A DNA stretch of 64,000 nt from Paraburkholderia sartisoli (GCF_900107685.1 NZ_FNRQ01000002.1:806001-870000), one strand, 5' to 3'; numbered from the stretch's first letter, positions 37,994 to 48,211 are shown. A program made the numbers and translations. The notes: generated from the letters alone by a model not told the origin.

Positions 37994-38452
37994 TCAGGGA
38001 CGTGTCTGAAGCCAGAACGTGACCGGGCCGTCGTTGACGAGCGACACCTGCATGTCGGCGCCGAACTCGCCGGTCTCGACAACCGGATGCTTCGCACGCG
38101 CGGCGGCGACGAAATAGTCGAAGAGACGGCGGCCCTCGTCGGGCGGCGCGGCGGGCGTGAAGCTCGGGCGCAGGCCACTGTTGGTATCGGCGGCGAGCGT
38201 GAACTGCGACACGAGCAGCAGGCCGCCCGCACCGCCCGCTCCGTCGATGTTCTGCACGGACAGGTTCATCTTGCCCGCGGCGTCGCTGAACACACGGTAG
38301 CCGAGCAGCTTCGCGAGCAGTTTGTCGGCGACGGCATCGGTATCGCCGCGCTCCGCACAGACGAGCGCCAGCAGGCCCGCCCCGATCTCGCCCGTCACGC
38401 GATCGCCAACGCACACGCTGGCGCGCCGCACGCGTTGAATCAGCGCGATCAC
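37994..38452 (-). CDS. dtd: D-aminoacyl-tRNA deacylase
   Basis: A 152-residue proofreading enzyme that frees D-amino acids from mischarged tRNA. It starts (GTG) [13 protein letters not shown], the family's exact N-terminus, with AGGGAA 7 bases upstream; the longer ATG frame adds nine extra residues. It contains [12 protein letters not shown] and the Gly-cisPro region [12 protein letters not shown]. Downstream of tyrS, whose product also handles D-Tyr, so the pairing makes sense. Confidence 0.95.
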   Translation of the reverse strand: MIALIQRVRRASVCVGDRVTGEIGAGLLALVCAERGDTDAVADKLLAKLLGYRVFSDAAGKMNLSVQNIDGAGGAGGLLLVSQFTLAADTNSGLRPSFTPAAPPDEGRRLFDYFVAAARAKHPVVETGEFGADMQVSLVNDGPVTFWLQTRP

Positions 38453-38516
38453 GCCGGATTCCCTGATACGGCGACCCACGCGAATCCAGCCATGACGTGC
38501 AGACGCTTGAAGATCA

Positions 38517-39764
38517 TCAGGCCGTCAACGTCACGCGTGCAAAGCGGCGCTTGCCGACCTGCACGACGAACTCGCCCGCTTCGACCTTGAGGCCCTTGTC
38601 GGACACCGTCGCGCCGTCGATCTTCACGCCGCTCTGCTCGATGTTGCGCAGCGCCTCGCTCGTCGAGGACACGAGCCCCGCCTGCTTCAGCAGCTGTCCG
38701 ATCGCGAGCGGCGCGCCGGCGAGCGTGACCGCGGGAATATCGTCGGGCACACCCCCCTTCGCGCGATGATTGAAGTCTTCGAGCGCGCGCTCGGCATCGG
38801 CCGGCGAGTGAAAGCGGGCGACGATTTCCTGCGCGAGCATCACCTTGAAATCACGCGGGTTACGGCCGCCTTCGATCTCGCGCCTGAAGCCGGCGATTTC
38901 GTCCATCGGACGGAACGACAGCAGCTCGAAGTAACGCCACATCAGCACATCGGAGATGCTCATGAGCTTGCCGAACATATCGGCCGGCTTTTCGCTGATG
39001 CCGACGTAGTTGTGCTTCGACTTCGACATCTTCTCGACGCCGTCGAGGCCTTCGAGCAGCGGCATCGTCAGGATGCACTGCTGTTCCTGGCCGTACTGCT
39101 TCTGCAGTTCGCGACCGACGAGCAGGTTGAACTTCTGGTCCGTGCCGCCCAGTTCGAGGTCGGCGTTCAGCGCGACCGAGTCGTAACCCTGCATCAGCGG
39201 ATACAGGAGTTCGTGGATCGAGATCGGCACGCCGCCCTGGAAGCGCTTCGTGAAGTCCTCGCGTTCCAGAATGCGCGCGACCGTGTAGCGCGACGCGAGC
39301 TTGATCATGCCGTCGGCGCCGAGCGGCATCGACCATTCGCTGTTGTAGCGGATTTCAGTTTTCTCGCGGTCGAGCACGAGCGCGGCCTGATCGAAATACG
39401 TCTTCGCGTTCGACTCGATCTGTTCGCGCGTGAGCGGCGGACGCGTTGCGTTGCGACCCGACGGATCGCCAATCAGCGACGTGAAATCGCCGATCAGGAA
39501 AATGACCGTGTGCCCCAGATCCTGCAGCTGGCGCATCTTGTTCAGCACGACGGTGTGGCCGATGTGAATGTCGGGCGCGGTCGGATCGAGGCCCAGCTTG
39601 ATGCGCAGCGGCGTGCCCGTGGCCGCGCTCTTCGCGAGCTTTTGCGCGAACTCGTCTTCGATCAGCAGTTCGTCGACGCCGCGTCTGGCGACGGCGAGCG
39701 CGTGACGAACCTCGTCGGTGATCGGGAAAGCGGGGGTGGGCGTTGAAGTGGACTCGGAGCTCAT
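38517..39764 (-). CDS. tyrS: Tyrosyl-tRNA synthetase
   Basis: A 415-residue class I synthetase. The HIGH motif is in [20 protein letters not shown], the KMSKS motif in [14 protein letters not shown], and the C-terminal S4-like RNA-binding domain has [20 protein letters not shown] and [13 protein letters not shown]. The start at 39764 ([17 protein letters not shown]) fits homologues better than the 12-residue longer frame. Divergent from anmK; first gene of a unit with dtd and gpmB. Confidence 0.96.
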   Translation of the reverse strand: MSSESTSTPTPAFPITDEVRHALAVARRGVDELLIEDEFAQKLAKSAATGTPLRIKLGLDPTAPDIHIGHTVVLNKMRQLQDLGHTVIFLIGDFTSLIGDPSGRNATRPPLTREQIESNAKTYFDQAALVLDREKTEIRYNSEWSMPLGADGMIKLASRYTVARILEREDFTKRFQGGVPISIHELLYPLMQGYDSVALNADLELGGTDQKFNLLVGRELQKQYGQEQQCILTMPLLEGLDGVEKMSKSKHNYVGISEKPADMFGKLMSISDVLMWRYFELLSFRPMDEIAGFRREIEGGRNPRDFKVMLAQEIVARFHSPADAERALEDFNHRAKGGVPDDIPAVTLAGAPLAIGQLLKQAGLVSSTSEALRNIEQSGVKIDGATVSDKGLKVEAGEFVVQVGKRRFARVTLTA

Positions 39765-39954
39765 GCTGGAACGTGACGTCGAAAAGGGAGATTGTCCCAT
39801 AGTTGGCGCGGGCGGCCGGCGCCGGGACGGACACCGGATTTTACGTGATTCGCCCCGCGAGGCCGAGCTTTCGCGGGCGCGCGCCTTTCCTCGCGGCCCG
39901 TTGCGCTGTTAATCTGTTAAAACAGTTCGCAATAAACGGCACAAGGAGCAAAAC

Positions 39955-41085
39955 GTGGCGCGAGACACGGCAGATGGCGTGTATATCGGATTGATGTCCG
40001 GCACGAGCATGGACGGCGTTGATGGCGTCGCAGTCGAATTCACCCAGGGCAAGCCGCCGGTGGTCAAGGCCGAAGCGTTCGTCGGCTTTTCGGAAGGCTT
40101 GCGTGACGCGCTGTTCGCGCTGCAACAGCCCGGCGAGAATGAAATCGAACGTGAAGCGCTGGCCGCGAACGCGCTCGCCGCGCGCTACATGGTGTGCTGC
40201 CACGAGCTGATGCGCAGCGGCAACCTGTCGGTCAGCCATATCCGCGCGATCGGCGTGCATGGTCAAACCGTGCGGCATCGTCCGGAAAAAGGCTACACAC
40301 GCCAGATCAACAATCCGTCGCTGCTCGCCGAGATGACCCACGTCGACGTGGTCGCCGATTTCCGTTCGCGCGACGTCGCCGCCGGCGGTCAGGGCGCACC
40401 GCTCGTGCCGGCGTTTCACGCGACGGTGTTCGGCAGGAAGGGCGAGACGCGCGTCGTCTGCAACCTGGGCGGTATCAGCAACATCACGATTCTTGGCGCG
40501 GCCGGCGGCGTACGCGGCTTCGATTGCGGGCCCGCCAACGCGTTGCTCGACGAATGGGCGCATCGCCATCTCGGCAGACCGTTCGACGAAGGCGGCGCGT
40601 TCGCGGCCAGCGGACAGGTGCATCGCCCGCTGCTCAACGCGTTACTCAACGAGCCGTTCTTCGAACAGCAACCGCCGAAGAGCACCGGGCGCGACCTGTT
40701 CAATGCCGCGTGGATGGACGCGAAGCTCGCGCCCTTCGCCGCGGTCAGCCCGGCCGACGTGCAGGCGACGCTCACGGCGCTCACCGCGATCACGATTGCG
40801 CGCGAAATCGAGCGCCACGCGTCCGATAGCCGGGCGGTCTATGTGTGCGGCGGTGGAGCGCGCAATCCTGAGCTACTCAAAGCGCTGAAGGCGGCGCTCG
40901 AGGAAAGCGGCGTGAGCGGCGTGCCGGTGATGACCACCGAAGCGCTCGGCGTGCCGCCTAACCAGGTGGAGCCACTGGCGTTCGCGTGGCTCGCGATGCG
41001 CTGTCTCGCGCGCGAATCGGGCAACCTGCCGGCCGTCACGGGTGCCGCCGGCGAGCGGGTGCTGGGAGCGATCTATTCGCGTTGA
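39955..41085 (+). CDS. anmK: Anhydro-N-acetylmuramic acid kinase
   Basis: A 376-residue sugar kinase that cleaves and phosphorylates 1,6-anhydroMurNAc for peptidoglycan recycling. It has the signature [47 protein letters not shown] and the second nucleotide-binding block [14 protein letters not shown] then [12 protein letters not shown]. The start is GTG at 39955 with AAGGAG 8 bases upstream. Confidence 0.96.
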   Translation: MARDTADGVYIGLMSGTSMDGVDGVAVEFTQGKPPVVKAEAFVGFSEGLRDALFALQQPGENEIEREALAANALAARYMVCCHELMRSGNLSVSHIRAIGVHGQTVRHRPEKGYTRQINNPSLLAEMTHVDVVADFRSRDVAAGGQGAPLVPAFHATVFGRKGETRVVCNLGGISNITILGAAGGVRGFDCGPANALLDEWAHRHLGRPFDEGGAFAASGQVHRPLLNALLNEPFFEQQPPKSTGRDLFNAAWMDAKLAPFAAVSPADVQATLTALTAITIAREIERHASDSRAVYVCGGGARNPELLKALKAALEESGVSGVPVMTTEALGVPPNQVEPLAFAWLAMRCLARESGNLPAVTGAAGERVLGAIYSR

Positions 41086-41124
41086 GCGGCGGGTGCGCTG
41101 CCTTCGATTGAAACACCGGAGGCA

Positions 41125-41152
41125 ATAAAAAACGGGGCTTTTCAGCCCCGTT
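41125..41152 (-). terminator. Terminator serving erpA (and possibly anmK)
   Basis: AACGGGGCT (41131-41139) pairs with AGCCCCGTT (41144-41152). On the minus strand it continues into a run of six T, so it is best suited to end erpA transcription. The plus-strand T run is short. Confidence 0.85.
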
Positions 41153-41199
41153 CTGGTCCATCCCTCTCCGGCGTAGCGCCGGTCGGCTATCCCGGTTGA

Positions 41200-41565
41200 T
41201 CAGACCGAGAACGACGAGCCGCAGCCGCAGCTTGTCGACGCGTTCGGATTCTTGATCACGAACTGCGCGCCGTTGATGTCATCCTTGTAATCGATCTCGG
41301 CGCCGACCAGGTACTGGTAGCTCATCGAATCGATCAGCAGCTGGACGCCGCTCTTGTTCATCACGGTATCGTCTTCGTTGATGGCTTCGTCGAACGTGAA
41401 GCCATACTGAAAGCCCGAGCAGCCGCCGCCCTGCACGAACACGCGCAGCTTCAGTTCCGGATTGCCTTCTTCGTCGATCAGCTGCTTGACCTTGTCAGCC
41501 GCTGCGTCGGTGAAAACGAAGGGGCTTGGCATCTCGGTCACGGGGGTGTCGGTGACTGCGTTCAT
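41200..41565 (-). CDS. erpA: Iron-sulfur cluster insertion protein ErpA
   Basis: A 121-residue A-type Fe-S carrier with the three conserved cysteines: [11 protein letters not shown] and the C-terminal CGCGSSFSV. It delivers 4Fe-4S clusters to client enzymes, including those of isoprenoid synthesis. A TACAAT -10 lies at 41596-41601 on the minus strand, and GGAGAG lies close before the ATG. Confidence 0.96.
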   Translation of the reverse strand: MNAVTDTPVTEMPSPFVFTDAAADKVKQLIDEEGNPELKLRVFVQGGGCSGFQYGFTFDEAINEDDTVMNKSGVQLLIDSMSYQYLVGAEIDYKDDINGAQFVIKNPNASTSCGCGSSFSV

Positions 41566-41722
41566 TCGAACTCTCCAAATAAGCTTCTAGCCGCTATTGT
41601 AGGGCTGATCTCAATATCGTGCTGAAGCCCTGTGAAATCAAGGGCTTCGTGTAGGGGTATTTGGCGCACCGGCTTCAGGCAAAGCGAATACCGGGACACC
41701 CGCATACGCACGCCAACCCATG

Positions 41723-41760
41723 AAAAAAGCCGCCGACGCATACGCGAAAGCGGCTTTTTT
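41723..41760 (-). terminator. Terminator of the rplM-rpsI operon
   Basis: AAAAAAGCCGC (41723-41733) pairs with GCGGCTTTTTT (41750-41760) across a 16-nt loop. On the minus strand it lies about 40 bases after the rpsI stop. Confidence 0.88.
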
Positions 41761-41799
41761 GCAGCAGATTCGCCCGAAGACGAATCTGACCCAAAGCGA

Positions 41800-42192
41800 T
41801 TAACGCTTCGAGAATTGCTTCCTGCGGCGTGCCTTGTGGAAGCCGACCTTCTTACGTTCGACTTCACGGGCATCACGCGTCACGAAACCAGCGCTCGACA
41901 GAGCCGGCTTCAGCGTTGCGTCGTAGTCCATCAGCGCGCGGGTGATGCCGTGGCGAACCGCACCGGCCTGACCCGTTTCACCGCCGCCCGACACGTTGAC
42001 CTTGATGTCGAACGTGGTGGCGTGGCTCGTCAGTTCCAGCGGCTGGCGCACGATCATCAGCGACGTTTCGCGCGAGAAGTAATCGGCGATGGGCTTGCCG
42101 TTCACAATGATGTCGCCCTTGCCTGCCTTGATGAAGACACGTGCAACGGCGCTCTTGCGGCGGCCCGTACCGTAATTCCAGTTACCGATCAT
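41800..42192 (-). CDS. rpsI: 30S ribosomal protein S9
   Basis: A 130-residue ribosomal protein starting [20 protein letters not shown], with the basic C-terminal tail [11 protein letters not shown] that reaches the P-site tRNA. It follows rplM by 11 bases, the universal L13-S9 pair. Confidence 0.98.
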   Translation of the reverse strand: MIGNWNYGTGRRKSAVARVFIKAGKGDIIVNGKPIADYFSRETSLMIVRQPLELTSHATTFDIKVNVSGGGETGQAGAVRHGITRALMDYDATLKPALSSAGFVTRDAREVERKKVGFHKARRRKQFSKR

Positions 42193-42203
42193 GTGGGCTC
42201 CCC

Positions 42204-42632
42204 TTAGATCTCGAGCGCTTTCGGCTGTTGTGCCGAATGCGGATGCGTTGCGTCTGCGTAGACCTTCAGCTTCTTGATCATCGCGTAGCCGAGCGGGCCC
42301 TTCGGCAGCATGCCCTTGACCGCTTTCTCGAGCGCGCGGCCCGGGAAGCGTTCCTGCATCTTGCCGAACGTCGTTTCATAGATACCGCCCGGGTAGCCCG
42401 AGTGGCGGTAGTACTTCTTGTCAGTAGCCTTGTTGCCCGTGACCTTCAGCTTGCCGGCGTTGATAACGATGATGAAATCACCGGTGTCGACGTGCGGAGT
42501 GAATTCAGGCTTGTGCTTGCCGCGAAGACGGTGTGCCACTTCGCTGGCGACACGCCCGAGAACCTTATCCGTCGCGTCAATCACGTACCATTCACGCGTA
42601 ACCTCATGGGCTTTTGCGGAAAACGTCTTCAT
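42204..42632 (-). CDS. rplM: 50S ribosomal protein L13
   Basis: A 142-residue ribosomal protein, the standard length, starting [20 protein letters not shown] and containing [18 protein letters not shown] and [20 protein letters not shown]. The 47-residue upstream extension in the same frame is not conserved. A consensus-like promoter at 42754-42783 implies a ~115-nt leader. Confidence 0.98.
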   Translation of the reverse strand: MKTFSAKAHEVTREWYVIDATDKVLGRVASEVAHRLRGKHKPEFTPHVDTGDFIIVINAGKLKVTGNKATDKKYYRHSGYPGGIYETTFGKMQERFPGRALEKAVKGMLPKGPLGYAMIKKLKVYADATHPHSAQQPKALEI

Positions 42633-42753
42633 GATCGATCCAAAAAAATTGCTGCGCCCAATGTATTTTTTCCTGCTTGTAGTGTGCGCATCGAGGCGCG
42701 TGCAGGCTCTCCCTGGTTCTTCCTCCGCGGGCGCGGATGCGGAAAAGCCCTGA

Positions 42754-42783
42754 ATTATAAAGGAAATTGCCACGCGACGTCAA
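42754..42783 (-). promoter_or_regulatory. sigma70 promoter of rplM-rpsI
   Basis: On the minus strand: -35 TTGACG (42778-42783), 18-bp spacer, -10 TATAAT (42754-42759). Transcription would start near 42747. Confidence 0.8.
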
Positions 42784-42845
42784 AGATTGCGGCAAAAGGC
42801 ACAGGAGACGGGCCCGGAATCCGCAAAACAGGCAAAAGGCAGGCG

Positions 42846-42936
42846 AAAAAAAGCCCGAACGGTTGGTTCGGGCTTAATCCACCAAAGGAGGAGGTGGAGG
42901 AGACAGCGGAGATTGTCGAACTGCGACAACCAATGG
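42846..42936 (-). ncRNA. Candidate small RNA with an anti-Shine-Dalgarno loop
   Basis: Minus strand, about 90 nt. Hairpin 1: TTGTCG/CGACAA arms at 42924-42929 and 42913-42918. A single-stranded TCTCCTCC follows near 42896-42904. Hairpin 2: CCACC (42893-42897) and GGTGG (42879-42883) enclose the loop TCCTCCTTT. Hairpin 3 is an intrinsic terminator, AAGCCCGAAC/GTTCGGGCTT (42875-42866 and 42860-42851), continuing into a run of seven T. A good sigma70 promoter lies just upstream. The C-rich loop could pair with ribosome-binding sites. No homologue was searched; similar CCUCC-loop RNAs are known in alphaproteobacteria (CcsR type), and this could be a Burkholderia counterpart. Confidence 0.65.
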
Positions 42937-42941
42937 AATCG

Positions 42942-42970
42942 GTTATATGAGCCGACCTTGTGCAACGCAA
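42942..42970 (-). promoter_or_regulatory. sigma70 promoter of the small-RNA candidate
   Basis: On the minus strand: -35 TTGCGT (42965-42970), exactly 17 bp spacer, -10 TATAAC (42942-42947). The expected start point is 42934-42936, just before hairpin 1. Confidence 0.7.
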
Positions 42971-43271
42971 GAATATTTGCATGGTGAAATACGATTTCAT
43001 GATGTAAAACTATAACGCCACCCATTTGCATGGGCAAAAACCCTTATCAATCAACGCACGCGGGCGCTCCGGCGCTGTCGGCAGGTTGCGACGGCTAGAG
43101 TAAAACCTCTAACATCATCAGAACAATCCCGAGGCCGGCAATGCATGGCGCATCGCACCATGCAAGGCGTTCGCGACCGGACCAGAGCGCCCGGACAGGC
43201 CCGGACATCCCTTGAACCGACGGGCTACAATGCCCATCTTGAATTCAAGCGGAACGCGCTGGAGCACGGGA
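42971..43271. other. Intergenic sequence between the small-RNA promoter and the osmC-like gene
   Basis: About 300 bases, AT-richer on its left side. A TACAAT at 43228-43233 on the plus strand may be the -10 of the OsmC-family gene. I see no other gene or structure. Confidence 0.4.
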
Positions 43272-43694
43272 ATGGAATGCAAAGTGAGCTGGATGGGGCA
43301 GGACGGGATGGCTTTCGCGGCCGAAACGGGTAGCGGCCATCTGGTCATGATGGACGGCGCGCCGGAAGGCGGCGGCCGTAATCTGGCGCCGCGTCCGATG
43401 GAAATGGTGCTGCTCGGCACGGGCGGCTGCACGGCGTACGACGTCGTGATGATCCTGAAAAAGAGTCGCCAGGAAATCGCCGGGTGTTCGGTCACGCTGA
43501 AGGCCGAGCGCGCGAGCGAAGACCCGAAGATCTTCACGAAGATCCACTTCCACTTCACCGTGACGGGCAAGAACCTGAATCCAGCGACCGTGGAACGCGC
43601 GATCAACCTGTCGCACGACAAATACTGCTCGGCGTCGATCATGCTCGCCAGATCGGCCGAATTGACGCACTCGTTCGATATCGTCGCGGGCTGA
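43272..43694 (+). CDS. OsmC family protein
   Basis: A 140-residue OsmC/Ohr-fold protein starting MECKVSWMGQDGMAFAAETG. Conserved blocks are PMEMVLLGTGGCTAYDVVMI, with the peroxidatic-type Cys in GGCT, and SHDKYCSASIML with the second Cys. Both redox cysteines are therefore present, allowing peroxide reduction, but this YhfA-like branch is not well characterised. The start at 43272 is preceded by GGAGCACGGGA. Confidence 0.9.
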   Translation: MECKVSWMGQDGMAFAAETGSGHLVMMDGAPEGGGRNLAPRPMEMVLLGTGGCTAYDVVMILKKSRQEIAGCSVTLKAERASEDPKIFTKIHFHFTVTGKNLNPATVERAINLSHDKYCSASIMLARSAELTHSFDIVAG

Positions 43695-43740
43695 TCCGGG
43701 CCCCACGACATCAGCCATGCGTGTTGCGCGCGCACCAAAG

Positions 43741-43780
43741 AAAAATGCCAGCGTCGATGACTCGACGCCGGCATTTTTTT
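43741..43780. terminator. Bidirectional terminator between the osmC-like gene and rnpB
   Basis: AAAAATGCCAGCGTCGA and TCGACGCCGGCATTTTTTT form a 17-bp stem (one mismatch) with a TGAC loop. It is flanked by A and T runs that serve both directions: the osmC-like gene on plus, rnpB on minus. Confidence 0.9.
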
Positions 43781-43785
43781 GTTCG

Positions 43786-44207
<422 letters not shown>

Positions 44208-44240
44208 GCCGATTCTAACATCGCACGGCAAAGCCGCCGT

Positions 44241-45194
44241 TTATCGGGCCCGCCGGCCGGGTCGGAAAACTGCGGTGTCGTCGTAGAACGTCGGGCTTTC
44301 GTTCGCCGCCCACCAGCCTGGAATGCCCAGCACCGGAAGCGGCGCGAACACGCGCCCGTTCAGCTCGCCCGCCGCCGAGAGCGCCTCGCTCACCGCGCCG
44401 TCCAGCCACGCATCGCGCGCGCTCACGCTCCACGAGAAATAGTCGGGCGGCACGTCGACGATCCATGCATGCGCCGTGCATGCCTTATATGGTGCGACCA
44501 GCTTCTCGAGCAGCGCGTGACCAAAGCACCGCACCTCGCATCGCGTGCCCCACGCCGCGCGATCCGCGACGAACAGCGCGCGCCAGTCGAACGCGCGCAA
44601 CGCCGCGCCGGGCGATGGATTGGTACACGCAAACAGCACGGCGTTTTCGTCGAACAGTGTCAGCGCGTCGCGCGTGGCGCCGCGGGTCGGGCCGACGCCG
44701 AACACGTCGATCGCCGCCGACTGCCGGGCGTTCAGCGTCGCCTTGATCCGCGGAAACTGGAACCAGACGAGCGCGTTGAAGAAGTCGTGAAGATTGTGGC
44801 GGGTCGGCACGCCGCCCGTCGACGCGATATGCGCTTCGTACGCCGAGCCGGCCGGAAGGTCGTCCTGCGCGATGAAGGCCAGCGGCTGGCCGCGGCCGGT
44901 CGTCTGGTGCGAGCGGCCCGCGTCCGCGTTCATCGCGGCGAGCAGCGCAGGCGCACCGGCCAGCGCCGCCCGCTGCCAGCGCTCGCCGCGCGCGACGAAT
45001 TGCGCGAACCACGGCGTGCGCCAGTCGATCCGCGCGAACGGCGTTTCCATCTGCGAAAGACAATCCGGCAACGCCAGGTCAGACACAGGATTCACCGCCG
45101 ATGCGTCGAACGCGGCATGCGCCGAAGCCGCCACAAGCGAATGCGTCGCGGCATCCTCCCGGGTTGCGTCGAGGCCGCCTGGCTCCGTGCTCAC
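44241..45194 (-). CDS. DUF3025 domain-containing protein
   Basis: A 317-residue cytoplasmic protein of unknown function. It contains PTRHNLHDFFNALVWFQFPR and IKATLNARQS, the core of the DUF3025 family, and VLFACTNPSP. It lies 31 bases downstream of pyrC in the same direction and probably shares its transcript. No catalytic motif is recognised, and there is no signal peptide or membrane helix. Its stop is next to the rnpB 5' end. Confidence 0.8.
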   Translation of the reverse strand: MSTEPGGLDATREDAATHSLVAASAHAAFDASAVNPVSDLALPDCLSQMETPFARIDWRTPWFAQFVARGERWQRAALAGAPALLAAMNADAGRSHQTTGRGQPLAFIAQDDLPAGSAYEAHIASTGGVPTRHNLHDFFNALVWFQFPRIKATLNARQSAAIDVFGVGPTRGATRDALTLFDENAVLFACTNPSPGAALRAFDWRALFVADRAAWGTRCEVRCFGHALLEKLVAPYKACTAHAWIVDVPPDYFSWSVSARDAWLDGAVSEALSAAGELNGRVFAPLPVLGIPGWWAANESPTFYDDTAVFRPGRRAR

Positions 45195-45225
45195 CGACCA
45201 CGCCCCCGCATCGCCAGACCGACGC

Positions 45226-46287
45226 TCAGACGAGGCGCCAGCCGATTGCCTCGCCGCCGCGCAGCGGCACGACCGGCGTGTCGCCCGCGACGACTTCAGC
45301 CGGCAGCGTCCACTGTTCGCGCCGCAGCGTCACCGTCTCGGCGCTTCTCGGCAGCCGGTAGAAGTCCGCGCCGAAGAAACTCGCGAAGCCCTCGAACCGG
45401 TCGAGCGCACCCGCGTTATCGAACGCTTCCGCGTACAGTTCCAGCGCGTGCAGCGCCGTGTAGCAGCCCGCGCAGCCGCACGCATGCTCCTTCAGGCCCT
45501 TCGGATGCGGCGCGCTGTCCGTGCCGAGGAAGAAGCGCGGATTGCCCGAGGTCGCGGCCTCGACGAGCGCGACGCGATGCGTCTCGCGCTTCAGCACCGG
45601 CAGGCAGTAGTAATGCGGACGGATGCCGCCCTGGAAAATCGCGTTGCGGTTGTACAGCAGATGGTGGGCCGTGATCGTCGCGCCAAGCAGTTCGGGCGCG
45701 GCGCCCGCATCGCGGATGTAGTCGACGGCATCTTTCGTCGTGATGTGTTCGAACACCACTTTCAGCGCCGGAAACGCGCGGCGCAACGGCGTCATCACGC
45801 GATCGATAAACACCTTCTCGCGATCGAAGAGGTCGATCGACGCATCCGTCACCTCGCCATGCACCAGCAGCGGCATGCCCGTTTCCTGCATCGCCTCGAG
45901 CGTCTTCGCGCACTTCATGATGTCGGTGACGCCCGCGTCCGAGTTGGTGGTCGCGCCCGCCGGATACAGCTTCACGCCATGCACGAAGCCGCTTTCGCGC
46001 GCGCGGCGGATTTCGTCGGGCGGCGTGTTGTCGGTGAGATACAGCGTCATCAGCGGCTCGAACGTCACGCCCGCCGGAATCGCGGCCACGATCCGCCCGC
46101 GATACGCCGCGGCCTGCGCGGTGGTCGTCACCGGCGGCTTCAGGTTCGGCATGATGATCGCGCGGCCGAACTGGCGCGCGGTGTGCGGCAGCACGGCCGC
46201 GAGCATCGCGCCGTCGCGCACGTGAAGGTGCCAGTCGTCCGGGCGGGCGATCGTCAGGGAATCGTGGGAAACGTTGGAAGCTGTCAT
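45226..46287 (-). CDS. pyrC: Dihydroorotase
   Basis: A 353-residue zinc amidohydrolase of pyrimidine synthesis (type II, PyrC). Metal ligands are in [12 protein letters not shown]; the carboxylated Lys is in [20 protein letters not shown]. Further ligands lie in [16 protein letters not shown] and [10 protein letters not shown]. The start at 46287 ([20 protein letters not shown]) is preferred; the 27-residue longer frame is not conserved. Confidence 0.97.
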   Translation of the reverse strand: MTASNVSHDSLTIARPDDWHLHVRDGAMLAAVLPHTARQFGRAIIMPNLKPPVTTTAQAAAYRGRIVAAIPAGVTFEPLMTLYLTDNTPPDEIRRARESGFVHGVKLYPAGATTNSDAGVTDIMKCAKTLEAMQETGMPLLVHGEVTDASIDLFDREKVFIDRVMTPLRRAFPALKVVFEHITTKDAVDYIRDAGAAPELLGATITAHHLLYNRNAIFQGGIRPHYYCLPVLKRETHRVALVEAATSGNPRFFLGTDSAPHPKGLKEHACGCAGCYTALHALELYAEAFDNAGALDRFEGFASFFGADFYRLPRSAETVTLRREQWTLPAEVVAGDTPVVPLRGGEAIGWRLV

Positions 46288-46463
46288 GGCGAAAGAAGTG
46301 ACGAGCGCCGCAAAACGGTTAAACGGTTCAATCGACGTCGGCAAACCGCAACACTGTGGCCTGAACACCCGTCAATTTCATTGTTTGCCGCTTCTGGCTC
46401 GGTGATATGCTTGGAAAATCATCATTGTAACGGCTCACTCCGTTCACCCGTGGCTTTCGCAAC

Positions 46464-47381
46464 ATGTGCCAACTACTCGGAATGAACTGCGCCGCGCCGA
46501 CGGACGTCACGTTCTCGTTCACCGGTTTTGCCGCGCGCGGCGGCGTCACCGATCACCACGCAGACGGCTGGGGCATCGCCTTCTTCGAAGACAAGGCCTG
46601 CCGGCTCTTCATCGATCACCAGTCGTCGGCCACCTCGCCCATCGCGGAGATGGTCAAGCGCTATCCGATCAAGTCGAAGAACACGATCGCGCATATCCGC
46701 AAGGCGACGCAAGGTCATATCCAGCTCGAAAACTGCCATCCGTTCATGCGCGAACTGTGGGGGCGTCACTGGATCTTCGCGCACAACGGCGATCTGCAGG
46801 ATTACCAGCCGTTCCTCACGGGCGTCTATCAGCCGGTCGGCACCACCGACAGCGAACTCGCGTTCTGCGCGTTGCTGCAAGGCCTGCGCAAGGAATTCCC
46901 GGGCTCGCAGCCGGGGCTCGATGAACTCTTCCCCGCACTCGAAAAACTGACGCGCGAGATCACGCAGGCCGGCGTGTTCAATTTCCTGATGTCGAACGGA
47001 CAGGCGCTCTTCGCGCACTGCTCGACGCGCCTCTATTACCTCGTGCGGCGCTGGCCGTTTTCGACGGCGCATCTGGTCGACGCCGACGTGTCGATCGACT
47101 TCGCGAAGTACACGACGCCAGAAGATCGCGTCGCGGTGATCGCCACGCAGCCGCTCACCGACAACGAAGTGTGGACCGCGTTCGAACCCGGCGACCTGCT
47201 GATGTTCCAGCACGGCGAAGTGATCGCCCGCACGAATGTGCCGGTGCCGCAGGCCGTGCTCGACAAGCTGCGCGATCCGGCAAGCGACCGCTCGGCCTCG
47301 GCGCCGACGCCGGTCGTCCAGGAGCCGATGCCCGCGACCCTCGATCTCGAATCCGACGACGCCGCCGCGTTCGAATCCTGA
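46464..47381 (+). CDS. yafJ: Class II glutamine amidotransferase, YafJ-type
   Basis: A 305-residue protein whose start must be at Met-Cys: C2 of MCQLLGMNCAAPTD is the N-terminal nucleophile of class II (Ntn) glutaminases. Further family blocks are HHADGWGIAFFED, HIRKATQGHIQLENCHPF and WIFAHNGDL, plus GTTDSELAFCALLQ. It resembles E. coli YafJ, for which the acceptor reaction is not defined. Divergent from pyrC. Confidence 0.88.
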   Translation: MCQLLGMNCAAPTDVTFSFTGFAARGGVTDHHADGWGIAFFEDKACRLFIDHQSSATSPIAEMVKRYPIKSKNTIAHIRKATQGHIQLENCHPFMRELWGRHWIFAHNGDLQDYQPFLTGVYQPVGTTDSELAFCALLQGLRKEFPGSQPGLDELFPALEKLTREITQAGVFNFLMSNGQALFAHCSTRLYYLVRRWPFSTAHLVDADVSIDFAKYTTPEDRVAVIATQPLTDNEVWTAFEPGDLLMFQHGEVIARTNVPVPQAVLDKLRDPASDRSASAPTPVVQEPMPATLDLESDDAAAFES

Positions 47382-47424
47382 AACGCGCGCCAATCGGCCG
47401 CTGCTGGCAACGCCCGCGCCCAGT

Positions 47425-47456
47425 AAAAAAGCCGCTTCTTTCGAAGCGGCTTTTTC
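47425..47456. terminator. Bidirectional terminator between yafJ and gltL
   Basis: AAAAAGCCGCTTC (47426-47438) and GAAGCGGCTTTTT (47443-47455), a perfect 13-bp stem with a TTTC loop. It separates convergent genes. Confidence 0.92.
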
Positions 47457-47485
47457 TTGTGCCCTGGGTGCGGCGCGCCGAACCC

Positions 47486-48211
47486 TCAGTGCAGGATCTT
47501 CGCCAGAAAATCCTTCGCGCGATCCGACTTGGGATTGTCGAAGAATTCGTCTTTACGGTCGTCTTCGACGATCAGGCCACGGTCCATGAAGATCACGCGG
47601 TGCGCGACTTTCTTCGCGAAGCCCATTTCGTGCGTGACGCACATCATCGTCATGCCTTCCTGCGCGAGTTCGACCATCACGTCGAGCACTTCGTTGATCA
47701 TTTCCGGATCGAGCGCTGACGTGGGCTCGTCGAACAGCATCGCGATCGGATCCATCGAAAGCGCACGCGCAATCGCCACGCGCTGCTGCTGACCGCCGGA
47801 CAGTTGCCCCGGATACTTGTCCGCCTGCGCGCGCAGGCCGACGCGATCCAGCAGCTTCAGGCCCTTCGCATTCGCTTCGTCTTTCGAGCGGCCGAGCACC
47901 TTGATCTGCGCAAGCGTCAGGTTCTCGGTAATCGACAGATGCGGGAACAGTTCGAAATGCTGGAACACCATGCCGACTTTTGCGCGCAGCTTCGACAGAT
48001 TCGTCTTCTTGTCGACAAGCGACTGGCCGTTGATGACGATCTCACCCTTCTGGAACGGCTCGAGGCCGTTCACGGTCTTGATGAGCGTCGACTTGCCCGA
48101 ACCCGACGGCCCGCACACGACCACCACTTCGCCTTTTTTCACTTCCGTCGTGCAATCGGTCAGCACCTGGAACTGGCCGTACCACTTCGAAACATTCTTG
48201 ATAGAGATCAT
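47486..48211 (-). CDS. gltL: Glutamate/aspartate ABC transporter ATP-binding protein
   Basis: A 241-residue ABC ATPase of the polar amino acid importer family, identical in length to E. coli GltL. It starts [20 protein letters not shown]. Walker A is [13 protein letters not shown], the signature [15 protein letters not shown], Walker [15 protein letters not shown]. It overlaps gltK by 4 bases (ATGA). Last gene of gltI-gltJ-gltK-gltL. Confidence 0.95.
   Translation of the reverse strand: MISIKNVSKWYGQFQVLTDCTTEVKKGEVVVVCGPSGSGKSTLIKTVNGLEPFQKGEIVINGQSLVDKKTNLSKLRAKVGMVFQHFELFPHLSITENLTLAQIKVLGRSKDEANAKGLKLLDRVGLRAQADKYPGQLSGGQQQRVAIARALSMDPIAMLFDEPTSALDPEMINEVLDVMVELAQEGMTMMCVTHEMGFAKKVAHRVIFMDRGLIVEDDRKDEFFDNPKSDRAKDFLAKILH

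Noticed and set aside
42787..42987. A 66-codon plus-strand frame (starts MRQKAQETG)
   Set aside because: It lies over the rplM promoter and the small-RNA candidate, has an Arg-rich arbitrary composition and no ribosome-binding site.
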